In this document: in pieces, positions 1-7,243 of the stretch
Position numbering within the stretch: position 1 is the first letter of the stretch
How the letters are laid out: each line of letters starts with the position of its first letter
NCBI GenBank assembly: GCA_024404435.1
Contig: JAKSPW010000037.1
Span: 1-9,377 of the forward strand
Origin: Clostridia bacterium
GTDB lineage: Bacteria > Bacillota > Clostridia > Oscillospirales > CAG-272
DNA length: 9,377 nt
Direction: 5' to 3'
Position numbers and translations under genes: made by a program
The notes under the pieces: generated by a model
Seen by the model: only the letters and a program-made list of their open reading frames with translations
Database searches by the model: none
What the model was told of the DNA's origin: nothing

Positions 1-838
1 AACCGAAGGACTCGGAAGCTGCTGCCTTCATAGCTGCGTTGATGCCTTCCTTGGTGATGTCCTTGCCCTTGACAACTGCAACGAGGATCGTCGTAGAACC
101 TGTGCACGTGGGAACTCTCTGAGCGGAGCCGATGAGCTTGCCGTTCAGTTCGGGGATTACGAGGCCGATAGCCTTAGCTGCGCCTGTGGAGTTCGGAACG
201 ATGTTCTGAGCGCCTGCTCTTGCACGGCGGAGGTCACCCTTTCTGTGGGGACCGTCGAGGATCATCTGGTCGCCTGTGTATGCGTGAACAGTCGTCATGA
301 TACCGCTCTGGATGGGAGCATAGTCGTTGAGAGCCTTAGCCATGGGAGCGAGGCAGTTCGTTGTGCAGGATGCAGCGGAGATGATCTGGTCGTCCGTTGT
401 AAGTGTGTTCTCGTTTACGCTGAATACGATCGTCTTAAGATCGTTTCCTGCGGGAGCGGAGATAACGACCTTCTTTGCGCCTGCGTTGATGTGAGCCATG
501 GACTTCTCTTTGGATGTGTAGAAGCCTGTGCACTCAAGAACGACGTCAACACCGATCTCACCCCACGGGCAGTCGTTTGCGTCCTTGCAAGCGTAGATCT
601 TGATTTCCTTACCGTCAACGATGATGCTGTTTTCTGTGGATTCAACGGTGTGCTTGTTCTCGCCGTAGTAGCCGAGGAACGACTTCTGTGCTGTGTCGTA
701 CTTCAGAAGATGAGCGAGCATGTCGGGGCTTGTGAGGTCGTTGATGGCAACAACTTCGTAACCCTCAGCGTCAAACATCTGACGGAAAGCGAGACGGCCG
801 ATACGACCGAAACCGTTAATGGCAACTTTTACTGACAT
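1..838 (-). CDS. gap: Glyceraldehyde-3-phosphate dehydrogenase, NAD-type, C-terminus cut by window edge
   Basis: Type I GAPDH of glycolysis. It oxidises glyceraldehyde-3-phosphate to 1,3-bisphosphoglycerate with NAD and phosphate, in the cytoplasm as a homotetramer. The first 279 residues are visible; the family is usually about 335, so roughly 55 C-terminal residues lie beyond position 1. The Rossmann start reads [13 protein letters not shown] (residues 3-15). Asp34 at the end of the second beta strand (AINDLT) is the usual mark of NAD rather than NADP preference, so this looks like the glycolytic enzyme rather than a gluconeogenic GapB type. The catalytic motif ASCTTN has Cys158, and His185 in HAYTGDQ is the paired base. 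The start at 838 is supported by a GGAGG Shine-Dalgarno at 848-852. Codon choice is strongly biased (GGT, GCT, AAC), as expected for a highly expressed gene. It is transcribed divergently from the htpG operon. Identification is very secure. Confidence 0.98.
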   Translation of the reverse strand, partial: MSVKVAINGFGRIGRLAFRQMFDAEGYEVVAINDLTSPDMLAHLLKYDTAQKSFLGYYGENKHTVESTENSIIVDGKEIKIYACKDANDCPWGEIGVDVVLECTGFYTSKEKSMAHINAGAKKVVISAPAGNDLKTIVFSVNENTLTTDDQIISAASCTTNCLAPMAKALNDYAPIQSGIMTTVHAYTGDQMILDGPHRKGDLRRARAGAQNIVPNSTGAAKAIGLVIPELNGKLIGSAQRVPTCTGSTTILVAVVKGKDITKEGINAAMKAAASESFG

Positions 839-885
839 AGTGATAATCCTCCAAATATATTTAATTTATTTTTGGCATACTCATT

Positions 886-904
886 GAGAAGAGTTCCACT
901 TCTC
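886..904 (-). promoter_or_regulatory. Short inverted repeat in the gap leader
   Basis: GAGAAG (886-891) and CTTCTC (899-904) form a perfect 6-bp inverted repeat around a 7-base loop. It lies only a few bases downstream of the inferred gap transcription start. It could be a 5' stem that stabilises the mRNA or a repressor operator. No U-tract follows, so it is not a terminator. The function is unproven. Confidence 0.35.
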
Positions 905-915
905 TCCGAATATAT

Positions 916-944
916 ATTTTATACCAAAAGGGCAACTATTACAA
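916..944 (-). promoter_or_regulatory. Probable sigma-A promoter of gap
   Basis: Read on the minus strand, TTGTAA (939-944) is followed by a 17-base spacer and TAAAAT (916-921). An overlapping TATAAA at 918-923 would give a 15-base spacer. Transcription would start near 909, giving a leader of about 70 bases before the gap start codon. Motif matches are good but not perfect, so the exact boxes are inferred. Confidence 0.55.
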
Positions 945-1044
945 GTCTTTTTTGTATTTTTTTTAATATTTTCCCATTTCAATAAAACAGAGCCCCGATA
1001 TGCCCCGATTATTACCATATGTTACAAAATTAGCCTTACCGTCA

Positions 1045-1073
1045 TTGACAAAAACGCAAGACGGATATATAAT
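1045..1073 (+). promoter_or_regulatory. Consensus sigma-A promoter of the htpG operon
   Basis: TTGACA (1045-1050), a 17-base spacer and TATAAT (1068-1073) match the bacterial housekeeping consensus exactly. Transcription would start near 1080, about 28 bases before the htpG ATG. The promoter lies downstream of the in-frame ATG at 1000, which rules that ATG out as the start of htpG from this transcript. I see no CIRCE-type inverted repeat here, so HrcA control is not supported. Confidence 0.85.
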
Positions 1074-1107
1074 AATCGTATATTTATTTTTTGAGGTGAA
1101 GACGATC

Positions 1108-2964
1108 ATGGCAGAAAACGAACACGGCGGAATAAGCATTGAGCTTGAACATATATTCCCGATAATAAAAAAATGGCTGTACTCCGAGAAGGAGATCTTT
1201 CTACGCGAGATAGTCTCGAATGCGTGTGACGCAGTCACGAAATTAAAAAGGCTCGTCTCTCTCGGCGAGGCCGGCGGCGTAACGGGAGACTTCGGTAAAA
1301 TAACCGTTTCTCTCAATTCCGAGGCAAAGACGATCACCGTCACGGACGACGGTATCGGCATGACCGAGGAAGAGCTCCGCAATTATATTTGCAAAATCGC
1401 TCTTTCGGGCGCTCTCGACTTTATTCAGAAGTACGAAGGCACCGAAGACGGAGCGGGCGCCGGAATCATCGGACATTTCGGTCTCGGCTTCTATTCTTCG
1501 TTCATGGTGAGTGACACGGTAGACGTCATCACGCGTTCGTTCACGGGCGCACCCGCGGTAAAGTGGACCTGCTCCGACGACGGACAGTTCGATCTGATTC
1601 CCGATTACGAGCCGGACGGAGAGATCGCTTCTCACGGCACCTCCGTCGTCATGCACATCAACGACGAGGGCGCGGAATTCCTTTCCGAATACAAGCTTAA
1701 AGAAATCCTGAACAAATACTGCGCATTCATGCCCGTCGAGATATACTTTGAGAACGTCGGCGCGGAAAAGAAAGAGGACGAGGAGGAAAAGCCCGTAAAC
1801 GACACTTCCCCTCTCTGGCAGAAAAATCCGTCAGACTGCACGGAAGACGAATATAAGGACTTTTACCGAAAGGTATTCTCCGATTACAAGGAGCCTCTTT
1901 TCCACATTCATCTGAAGGCCGACTATCCGCTCAACTTCAAGGGTATACTCTACTTCCCGAAGATCTCGAGCGAATTCGAAAGCCTCGAAGGTCAGGTCAA
2001 GCTTTATTACAACCAGGTCTTCGTCGCAGACAACATCAAAGAAGTCATACCCGAGTATCTTCTGATGCTCAAGGGCGTGCTCGACTGCCCCGAGCTTCCG
2101 CTCAACGTCTCGAGAAGCTATCTGCAGAACAGCGGGTACGTTGCGAAGATTTCCGCACACATCACGAAAAAGGTCGCAGACAAGCTGAACTCGATGTTCA
2201 CGGGCGACAGAGAGAACTATGAGAATCTCTGGCGCGACCTCAAGACGTTCGTAGAATACGGCTCGATGAGAGACCGGAAGTTCTACGACAGGATCAAAGG
2301 CTCCGTGCTCTTTGAGAAGTGCTCCGGCGGATATGCGACGCTTGACGAATATCTCGGTGGTGCAAAGGAAAAGCACGAAAAGAAGGTCTACTACTCCACC
2401 GACAAGACGGCTCAGTCGAAATACATTTCGATGCTTGCCGCAGAGGGTATCGAGGTCGTTCTTCTCGACAAGATCATTGACACGCAGTTCATAAGCGTTA
2501 TCGAAAGCGCAAACGAAGGCGTCAAATTCTTCAGAGTCGACGCGGAGATCGCGGACGTTCTGAAGGGTGACGGAGACAAATCGGAAATCCCCGCAGTGGC
2601 GGAAGTATTTAAGAAGGTCGCATCCGAGGGCACGAAGATCGAGTTCGACCGCTTCAAGGACACGACAACTCCTGCGATCCTTCACGTGAGCGAAGAGGCC
2701 CGCAGATTCGAGGACATGATGAAGCTTTACTCGATGAACGGCGGTGAGGCGTTCAACGTGCCGGGCAGCGAGGCAACGCTTACCGTGAATACCGCGTCCA
2801 CTCTCATTGAAAAGCTCGCCGACAAATGCGAAAGAGATCCCGACCTTGCCGAAAAAATGGCGAAGGAGATCTATTCGCTGTGTCTCTTAAGTCAGAGAAA
2901 GCTCTCCTCCGACGAGCTTATCGGTCTGCTCGACGATTCGTTCGGGATCCTCGAGCTTCTGTAA
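1108..2964 (+). CDS. htpG: Molecular chaperone HtpG (bacterial Hsp90)
   Basis: ATP-dependent cytosolic dimeric chaperone, 618 residues, close to the usual 620-640. The N-terminal GHKL ATPase domain shows FLREIVSNACDA (Glu34, Asn38), the nucleotide-binding DDGIGM (residues 80-85) and the glycine-rich lid motif GHFGLGFYS (122-130). The middle domain contains the family's WQKNPSDCTEDEYKDFY stretch and the LNVSRSYLQ loop, whose Arg corresponds to the conserved ATPase arginine. The short acidic stretch KKEDEEEKP forms a brief charged linker between the N and middle domains. The start at 1108 is chosen because GAGGTG (1093-1098) sits 9 bases upstream and the promoter ends at 1073. A longer reading from 1000 would start before the promoter. 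It is the first gene of a three-gene operon, and the next gene starts one base after its stop. Confidence 0.97.
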   Translation: MAENEHGGISIELEHIFPIIKKWLYSEKEIFLREIVSNACDAVTKLKRLVSLGEAGGVTGDFGKITVSLNSEAKTITVTDDGIGMTEEELRNYICKIALSGALDFIQKYEGTEDGAGAGIIGHFGLGFYSSFMVSDTVDVITRSFTGAPAVKWTCSDDGQFDLIPDYEPDGEIASHGTSVVMHINDEGAEFLSEYKLKEILNKYCAFMPVEIYFENVGAEKKEDEEEKPVNDTSPLWQKNPSDCTEDEYKDFYRKVFSDYKEPLFHIHLKADYPLNFKGILYFPKISSEFESLEGQVKLYYNQVFVADNIKEVIPEYLLMLKGVLDCPELPLNVSRSYLQNSGYVAKISAHITKKVADKLNSMFTGDRENYENLWRDLKTFVEYGSMRDRKFYDRIKGSVLFEKCSGGYATLDEYLGGAKEKHEKKVYYSTDKTAQSKYISMLAAEGIEVVLLDKIIDTQFISVIESANEGVKFFRVDAEIADVLKGDGDKSEIPAVAEVFKKVASEGTKIEFDRFKDTTTPAILHVSEEARRFEDMMKLYSMNGGEAFNVPGSEATLTVNTASTLIEKLADKCERDPDLAEKMAKEIYSLCLLSQRKLSSDELIGLLDDSFGILELL

Positions 2965-2965
2965 A

Positions 2966-3754
2966 ATGGATAATTTTGAAATTATAAAAAAGAATCTTTC
3001 TTTCTGCGAAAAAAAGAAGAAAGAGCTCGACGATATCCGCACAGGCACGGCACGCGAAGCGGCAGATATTCTGAACGTCGGCGGAGTTCCCACGGCGGAG
3101 AACATAAGAGAACTTTTTTCGGGGCGGGACGTTGACGCGTTTACTTTTGCTTCCGTCTGCTCCTTCGTGAACAAGGAAGGAAAAACGGTCTTACAGCCGC
3201 CGAAAAGCGTGACGTACGTGAGAAATCCCTCGTCGGACAAAGCTTTTCTCGCGTTTTCCGATCGTTTCGGAGGCTTGAGTGCATCGTATTCGGGCGACTT
3301 CGCATCCTGCTGTGAGGACGTGTATTACGACAGAGCAGACGCCTGCATCCTCCCTCTTGAGGACTCGGACGTAGGGCTTATCGCATCGTTCAGGTCGCTC
3401 ATGATGAAGTACGAGCTGAAGATCGCCTCCGTTTGCCGTATATATACGGACGAGGGCGCCGTAACGCTGTCGCTTCTGACGTCGGAATATACGGATTACT
3501 CGGGAGATACGGTCGAAATCTTTTTCCCCGACTTCGATCCGTCGCGTCTTGGTGACCTCAGCGGCATCTGCGGCTTCTTCGGCGCGGAAGTAATACGGAT
3601 AAATTCGACTCCGTCGGAGTATACTGAAGGATACGGACATCACTTTACCTTCGATACGTCGGAAAGTGATGCGGACTCTTTGATCTACACACTCGAAGCT
3701 CTGTTCCCGTCGGCTGAACTGACGGGAAGGTATAACGTGATCTGCACGGAATAG
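2966..3754 (+). CDS. Prephenate-dehydratase/ACT-like protein, probably non-catalytic
   Basis: 262 residues, not firmly recognised. Residues about 81-160 resemble the first lobe of prephenate dehydratase (PheA). In particular ACILPLEDSDVG (126-137) matches the family pattern VVPIENSxxG and is followed by a helix and KYELKIASVCRI, as in that lobe. Residues about 180-258 resemble the PheA-type C-terminal ACT domain: GFFGAEVIRINSTP stands where PheA enzymes have the ESRP motif, and AELTGRYNVI stands where they have the closing strand. The second catalytic lobe with its Thr-Arg-Phe motif is not visible, so dehydratase activity is unlikely. Residues 1-80 are charged and helical (KKKKELDDIR) and might be a degenerate chorismate-mutase-like segment, but that is weak. 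There is no good Shine-Dalgarno, and the ATG is one base after the htpG stop, so it is probably translated by coupling. No signal peptide or membrane segment is seen. It could bind an aromatic amino acid through the ACT region; this is inference. Confidence 0.6.
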   Translation: MDNFEIIKKNLSFCEKKKKELDDIRTGTAREAADILNVGGVPTAENIRELFSGRDVDAFTFASVCSFVNKEGKTVLQPPKSVTYVRNPSSDKAFLAFSDRFGGLSASYSGDFASCCEDVYYDRADACILPLEDSDVGLIASFRSLMMKYELKIASVCRIYTDEGAVTLSLLTSEYTDYSGDTVEIFFPDFDPSRLGDLSGICGFFGAEVIRINSTPSEYTEGYGHHFTFDTSESDADSLIYTLEALFPSAELTGRYNVICTE

Positions 3755-3765
3755 GAAGGATAATC

Positions 3766-5511
3766 ATGGAAGACTACATCAGAAATTATGAAAGCTGGCT
3801 CACGTCGGATTCGGTCGACGAAGAGTCAAAGACAGAGCTTCGCGCGATAGAAAAAGACGAAGGCGAAAAGAAAATGCGCTTCTCGTCGTACATGGAATTC
3901 GGAACGGGCGGACTCCGTGCCCGCATGGGTGCCGGCACCAACATGATGAACACTTACACCGTCGCTCACGCAACGGAGGGTGTCGCAAGACTTATCGAAA
4001 CGCTCGGTGAAGACGCAAAGCGGAGAGGCGTCATCATCGGACGCGACAGCCGCAACAATTCCGATCTGTTTGCCCGCCGTTCGGCGGAAGTCCTCTCTTC
4101 CCACGGAATAAAGGTCTATCTCTTTGACGGGATCAGACCGACTCCCGAGCTTTCGTTCGGCGTTCGCCATCTCGGCTGCATCGCCGGTATCAATATCACC
4201 GCTTCCCACAATCCGAGCGCTTACAACGGCTACAAGCTCTATTGGGAGGACGGCTCTCAGCCGACAAAGGAAATGGCAGACAAGGTCTCGTCATTCATCC
4301 TTTCGACCGATATACTGACGGAGGTCCCCTCCTCCGCCGACGCCAAGGAAGAATATATAGAGCTCGTCGGTCCCGAGATCGACCGCGTTTTCCTTGAAAA
4401 CGTTCAGGCTCAGAGCGTGTATCCCGATGCAGTCAAAAAAGCCGCCGACACGCTGAAGGTCGTCTACACTCCCCTTTTCGGTGCGGGTGCGAAGCACGTT
4501 CCCGAAATCCTGCGCCGCATAGGACTGAAGCACATATATCCCGTTGAAGAACAGATGACGCCGAACGGCAATTTCCCGGGTCTTTCAAAGCCCAATCCGG
4601 AGTATCCCGCGTCGTTCGCTCTCGGCATAGAGCTTGCCGAAAAGGTCGGCTCCGATCTCATCGTTGCGACTGACCCCGATGCCGACAGAGTCGGCGTCAT
4701 GGCAAGAGACAAGTCAGGTGAATTCAAGTGCATCACGGGAAACCAGATGGGCTCTCTCCTGCTCGACTACATCTTCACGGCTCTCTCCGAGCAGAACAAG
4801 CTGCCACATGACGCGTATGCCGTAAAGACGATAGTCACGAGCGAAATGGCGACTGCCATCTGCCGGAGCTTCGGCGTTGAGCTTTACAACGGTCTCACGG
4901 GCTTCAAGTTCATCGCGGAGGTCATAAGACGTCACGAGGAGACGGGAGACGGTACGTTCCTTCTCGGATACGAGGAGAGCTACGGCTACATGAAGGGACT
5001 TTACGCAAGAGACAAGGACTCCGTCGTCGCTTCGATGCTCATATGCGAGATGGCTGCGTTCTATTCGCTCCGTGGCATGACGCTCATCGACGCGATGGAT
5101 GCTCTTTACGAAAAATACGGATATTTCACCGAGGAATCTGCCGAGATCTACATGGAAGACGCCGACGGCAAGGAAAAGATCGCCGCCATGATGGACAGCC
5201 TCCGCGAGAGAGTTCCCGAAGAGCTCGGCGGTGAGAAGGTCGTGAACTTCCGCGATTACGACGCCGAAAAAATCGTAGACACAGTCACGGGAAAGGTCAC
5301 GCCGACAGGACTTCCGAAGTCGAACGTCGTTTACTTCATGACGGAAAGCGGCAACGTCGTAGTCGCCCGCCCGTCCGGTACGGAGCCGAAGATAAAGTTC
5401 TACATCCTCGCAAAGGGCGAAACCTCGGAGAAGTCAAAGACGGCTGCGGCATCATGCAAGGCAAGTCTCGAAAAGCTTCTCGGGCTCAACGCCGGTTCGC
5501 TCACAAAATAA
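3766..5511 (+). CDS. Alpha-D-phosphohexomutase, phosphoglucomutase type
   Basis: Cytoplasmic phospho-sugar mutase, 581 residues, the normal length for the PGM2/PgcA-like branch. It most likely interconverts glucose-1-phosphate and glucose-6-phosphate through a phosphoserine; phosphomannomutase activity is also possible. All four active-site elements are present: the phosphoserine loop TASHNP with Ser147, the magnesium loop DPDADR (303-308), the sugar-binding loop GYEESYGY (401-408) and the phosphate-binding loop RPSGTEPK (535-542). The N-terminal GTGGLRARMGAGTN (46-59) is also typical of this branch. AGGAAGGA at 3753-3760 gives a strong ribosome site 5 bases before the ATG, and the gap to the preceding gene is 11 bases. 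It is the last gene of the operon, with a hairpin terminator directly after the stop. The exact substrate cannot be told from sequence alone. Confidence 0.94.
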   Translation: MEDYIRNYESWLTSDSVDEESKTELRAIEKDEGEKKMRFSSYMEFGTGGLRARMGAGTNMMNTYTVAHATEGVARLIETLGEDAKRRGVIIGRDSRNNSDLFARRSAEVLSSHGIKVYLFDGIRPTPELSFGVRHLGCIAGINITASHNPSAYNGYKLYWEDGSQPTKEMADKVSSFILSTDILTEVPSSADAKEEYIELVGPEIDRVFLENVQAQSVYPDAVKKAADTLKVVYTPLFGAGAKHVPEILRRIGLKHIYPVEEQMTPNGNFPGLSKPNPEYPASFALGIELAEKVGSDLIVATDPDADRVGVMARDKSGEFKCITGNQMGSLLLDYIFTALSEQNKLPHDAYAVKTIVTSEMATAICRSFGVELYNGLTGFKFIAEVIRRHEETGDGTFLLGYEESYGYMKGLYARDKDSVVASMLICEMAAFYSLRGMTLIDAMDALYEKYGYFTEESAEIYMEDADGKEKIAAMMDSLRERVPEELGGEKVVNFRDYDAEKIVDTVTGKVTPTGLPKSNVVYFMTESGNVVVARPSGTEPKIKFYILAKGETSEKSKTAAASCKASLEKLLGLNAGSLTK

Positions 5512-5516
5512 AGAAA

Positions 5517-5549
5517 AAATAAGAGGCATCTGCCCCTTATTTCTATTTT
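5517..5549. terminator. Bidirectional intrinsic terminator between convergent genes
   Basis: An 11-position stem (5517-5527 pairing with 5532-5542) with one internal A-C mismatch closes a 4-base loop (ATCT). On the plus strand it is followed by TTTCTATTTT. On the minus strand the run of A at 5514-5519 becomes a U-tract. It lies 5 bases after the phosphohexomutase stop and directly abuts the stop of the convergent membrane-protein gene, so it can end both transcripts. Confidence 0.85.
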
Positions 5550-6079
5550 ATATTGAGTATTTTTCTGTTGTTCAGGCCCATGATATAGGCGAAGGCCGAA
5601 ACCGCAAGCGCCGGCAGGACGATGAGAACGTAGATTATCGGGTTATACGGTGAGTACAGTACGATGAAGCCGAGGTACATCGACTCCCAGAACTTTGCAG
5701 CCGTCGAAAAGATCGCGTAAAGGCTTCCCGCCCAGTAGAAGCCGAAGGATGCTCTTCTGCCGAAAATATATCCGATTATGATGAGAAAGGCGAAGATCAG
5801 ATTCGGAACGTTTGCCCAGAGAGAAATATAAAGTCCGCGAAGCGGCTTCATTTCCGCCCTGCCTCCGTCGACCTTGATCCTCTCGTGACCGCCCTCTTCC
5901 CACATCGCCATGTAGAGGAGCATCAGATAGAACGCCGTGGAGAAAATCGCAGCGAAAAGCATGAGTCTGTCGCTTGCGTGCGTTGCAGTCGTAACGATGA
6001 TGCCGAGCACCGCAGAGCCGAACTGATAAAGAATGAGTTTCGTTATTATCTCGGAATTCTTTTTGTAAAAATCAAACAT
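5543..6079 (-). CDS. Small multi-pass membrane protein of unknown function
   Basis: 178 residues; I do not recognise the family. Hydrophobic segments are seen at about 11-33, 38-60, 86-107 and 146-168, with a further moderately hydrophobic aromatic stretch at about 112-142. A four- to six-pass inner-membrane protein is likely. The loop between the second and third segments is charged (EEGGHERIKVDGGRAEMK) and probably cytoplasmic, as are the short basic N-terminus (FDFYKKN) and the C-terminus (NNRKILNIK). The start at 6079 is preferred over an in-frame ATG at 6097. AAAGGA lies about 9 bases before 6079, whereas the upstream ATG has no ribosome site and would be only about 5 bases from the inferred transcription start. 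It has its own promoter and ends at the shared terminator, so it is a single-gene unit convergent with the htpG operon. No enzymatic motif is visible. Confidence 0.8.
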   Translation of the reverse strand: MFDFYKKNSEIITKLILYQFGSAVLGIIVTTATHASDRLMLFAAIFSTAFYLMLLYMAMWEEGGHERIKVDGGRAEMKPLRGLYISLWANVPNLIFAFLIIIGYIFGRRASFGFYWAGSLYAIFSTAAKFWESMYLGFIVLYSPYNPIIYVLIVLPALAVSAFAYIMGLNNRKILNIK

Positions 6080-6108
6080 TTTGCGTTTTCCTTTCATTTG
6101 CTGTTTAT

Positions 6109-6137
6109 ATTATAGAGAAAATCGTCCGTAAAGGCAA
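6109..6137 (-). promoter_or_regulatory. Probable promoter of the membrane-protein gene
   Basis: On the minus strand TTGCCT (6132-6137) is followed by a 17-base spacer and a perfect TATAAT (6109-6114). Transcription would start near 6102, leaving a leader of about 23 bases before the chosen ATG at 6079. Confidence 0.65.
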
Positions 6138-6138
6138 G

Positions 6139-6168
6139 GTTTTTTTCAAATTTCTCTATGAAAAAAAC
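6139..6168. repeat. Perfect 10-bp inverted repeat between divergent promoters
   Basis: GTTTTTTTCA (6139-6148) and TGAAAAAAAC (6159-6168) are exact reverse complements separated by 10 bases. The element starts one base beyond the -35 box of the minus-strand gene, and its right arm covers the -35 region of the recombinase promoter. It could be an operator for a dimeric regulator or a recombinase-binding site. Both arms are mostly A/T runs, so chance is not excluded. Confidence 0.45.
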
Positions 6169-6176
6169 GAAATGTA

Positions 6177-6185
6177 TGTTAAAAT
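6177..6185 (+). promoter_or_regulatory. Probable extended -10 promoter of the recombinase gene
   Basis: TGT followed directly by TAAAAT (6180-6185) forms an extended -10 element. The -35 region around 6157-6162 is poor, which fits an extended -10 promoter or one that needs an activator. The inferred start near 6192 would lie at the edge of the ribosome site (6194-6199), so the leader would be very short. Confidence 0.4.
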
Positions 6186-6204
6186 ATAGAAAAGAGGTGA
6201 TGGT

Positions 6205-7230
6205 ATGAAGCCCGAAGAGCTTGCCGTGATGCCCCCACGCGTCAGGGAGTTCGCAATGCACAAGAAGACCGTTCAGGGATGCTCCGAAAAGACGGTAGAC
6301 GAATATCTGCTCGATATCCGCATATTTCTCAGATACATAAAACTCACACGGGATCTCGTCCGTCCGACCGAGGAAGCCATGAGCGAGTGCGACGTGTCCG
6401 CGTTTTCCGACGGCGATTTTGCCTCGGTCACGGCGAGCGACGTATACTCTTTCCTCTATTACCTCGACACGGATCGCGGAGACTCCGCGAAAACGAGAGC
6501 AAGGAAGCTCTCAGCCGTCAAGGCGCTTTATAAATTTCTGACGGTAAAGAAAAACATAATCGAAAACAATCCCTGCGCAAACATCGAGTCCCCGAAGCTG
6601 AAAAAGCAGCTTCCGAAGCATCTGTCGGTCGACGAAAGCGTGGGACTGCTCGACGCCGTCACGAACGACGTCGCGTCGAAAACGAGAGAGCGCGACTACG
6701 CGATCCTCACTCTTTTCCTCAACTGCGGAATGAGACTTTCCGAGCTTGTCGGAATAAACCTGCGGGACATCGACCGCGAGATGCGTTCCCTTCGCGTCAC
6801 CGGTAAAGGCTCTAAAGAAAGAGTCATCTACCTCAACGATGCCTGCCGTTCCGCTCTCGGAGTCCACATCACACACAGGCTCCAGGCTCAGGCGGCACCC
6901 GGGGAAAACGCTCTGTTCATTTCGAGCAGAGGCACGAGAATAAGCGTCAAGACGGTTCAGTATACGGTCAACAAATACCTCTCTCTTGCAGGGCTCGGAA
7001 ACAAGGGTTATTCGACGCATAAGCTCCGCCACACGGCGGCGACGCTGATGTATCAGACGGGGGAAGTCGATATCCGAGTGCTGAAGGATATTCTCGGACA
7101 CGAGCAGCTCAATACAACGCAAATTTACACGCACGTCTCCGACAAAGGCATGGAGACCGCGATGACGAAAAATCCCCTCTCGACGATAAAAACGCCGGAA
7201 ATGAAAAACAAGGACGACAATCAAATCTGA
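6205..7230 (+). CDS. Tyrosine recombinase of the XerC/XerD type
   Basis: Site-specific recombinase of 341 residues, somewhat longer than classical XerC/XerD (about 300). An N-terminal SAM-like core-binding domain spans about residues 10-120, and the catalytic domain about 138-320. The catalytic set is complete: Arg177 in NCGMRLSELVG, Lys201 in GKGSKER, His272 and Arg275 in THKLRH, His299 in LGHEQ and the nucleophile Tyr308 in QIYTHV. The enzyme would cut and rejoin DNA through a 3'-phosphotyrosine link. The start is supported by GAGGTG at 6194-6199, 5 bases before the ATG. Extra length comes from an acidic insertion at about 50-75 and a charged tail after the nucleophile. It may be a chromosomal dimer-resolution enzyme or an orphan integrase; no phage or transposon genes are visible nearby. 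The glycosidase gene starts 13 bases after its stop. Confidence 0.93.
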   Translation: MKPEELAVMPPRVREFAMHKKTVQGCSEKTVDEYLLDIRIFLRYIKLTRDLVRPTEEAMSECDVSAFSDGDFASVTASDVYSFLYYLDTDRGDSAKTRARKLSAVKALYKFLTVKKNIIENNPCANIESPKLKKQLPKHLSVDESVGLLDAVTNDVASKTRERDYAILTLFLNCGMRLSELVGINLRDIDREMRSLRVTGKGSKERVIYLNDACRSALGVHITHRLQAQAAPGENALFISSRGTRISVKTVQYTVNKYLSLAGLGNKGYSTHKLRHTAATLMYQTGEVDIRVLKDILGHEQLNTTQIYTHVSDKGMETAMTKNPLSTIKTPEMKNKDDNQI

Positions 7231-7243
7231 AAGGATCACAAAT

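Larger units (their letters stand above)
839..1107. other. Divergent gap/htpG intergenic region
   Basis: This AT-rich stretch holds both promoters, the gap leader hairpin, and a direct repeat GCCCCGAT at 992-999 and 1002-1009 (period 10 bases), upstream of the htpG -35 box. I see no small open reading frame with a ribosome site and no RNA gene in it. Confidence 0.6.

Noticed and set aside
245..835. 196-codon plus-strand open frame over gap
   Set aside because: It is antisense to GAPDH, whose catalytic motifs are intact; the predicted protein is Cys/Val-rich nonsense.
1000..1107. N-terminal extension of HtpG from the ATG at 1000
   Set aside because: It spans the consensus promoter, has no ribosome site and is not part of the Hsp90 family N-terminus.
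1831..2685. 284-codon open frame on the minus strand inside htpG
   Set aside because: It is fully antisense to a firmly identified gene, its protein resembles nothing, and codon bias of the plus-strand gene explains the lack of stops.
3009..3015. Run of seven A in the prephenate-dehydratase-like gene as a slippage site
   Set aside because: The frame stays open on both sides and encodes a plausible Lys-rich helix; nothing indicates a programmed frameshift.
6080..6097. Start of the membrane protein at 6097
   Set aside because: No ribosome site, and only about 5 bases from the inferred transcription start; the ATG at 6079 has AAAGGA at good spacing.
6139..6168. The A/T inverted repeat as an intrinsic terminator
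   Set aside because: The stem is almost all A/T, no gene ends nearby in either direction, and it lies between two promoters.
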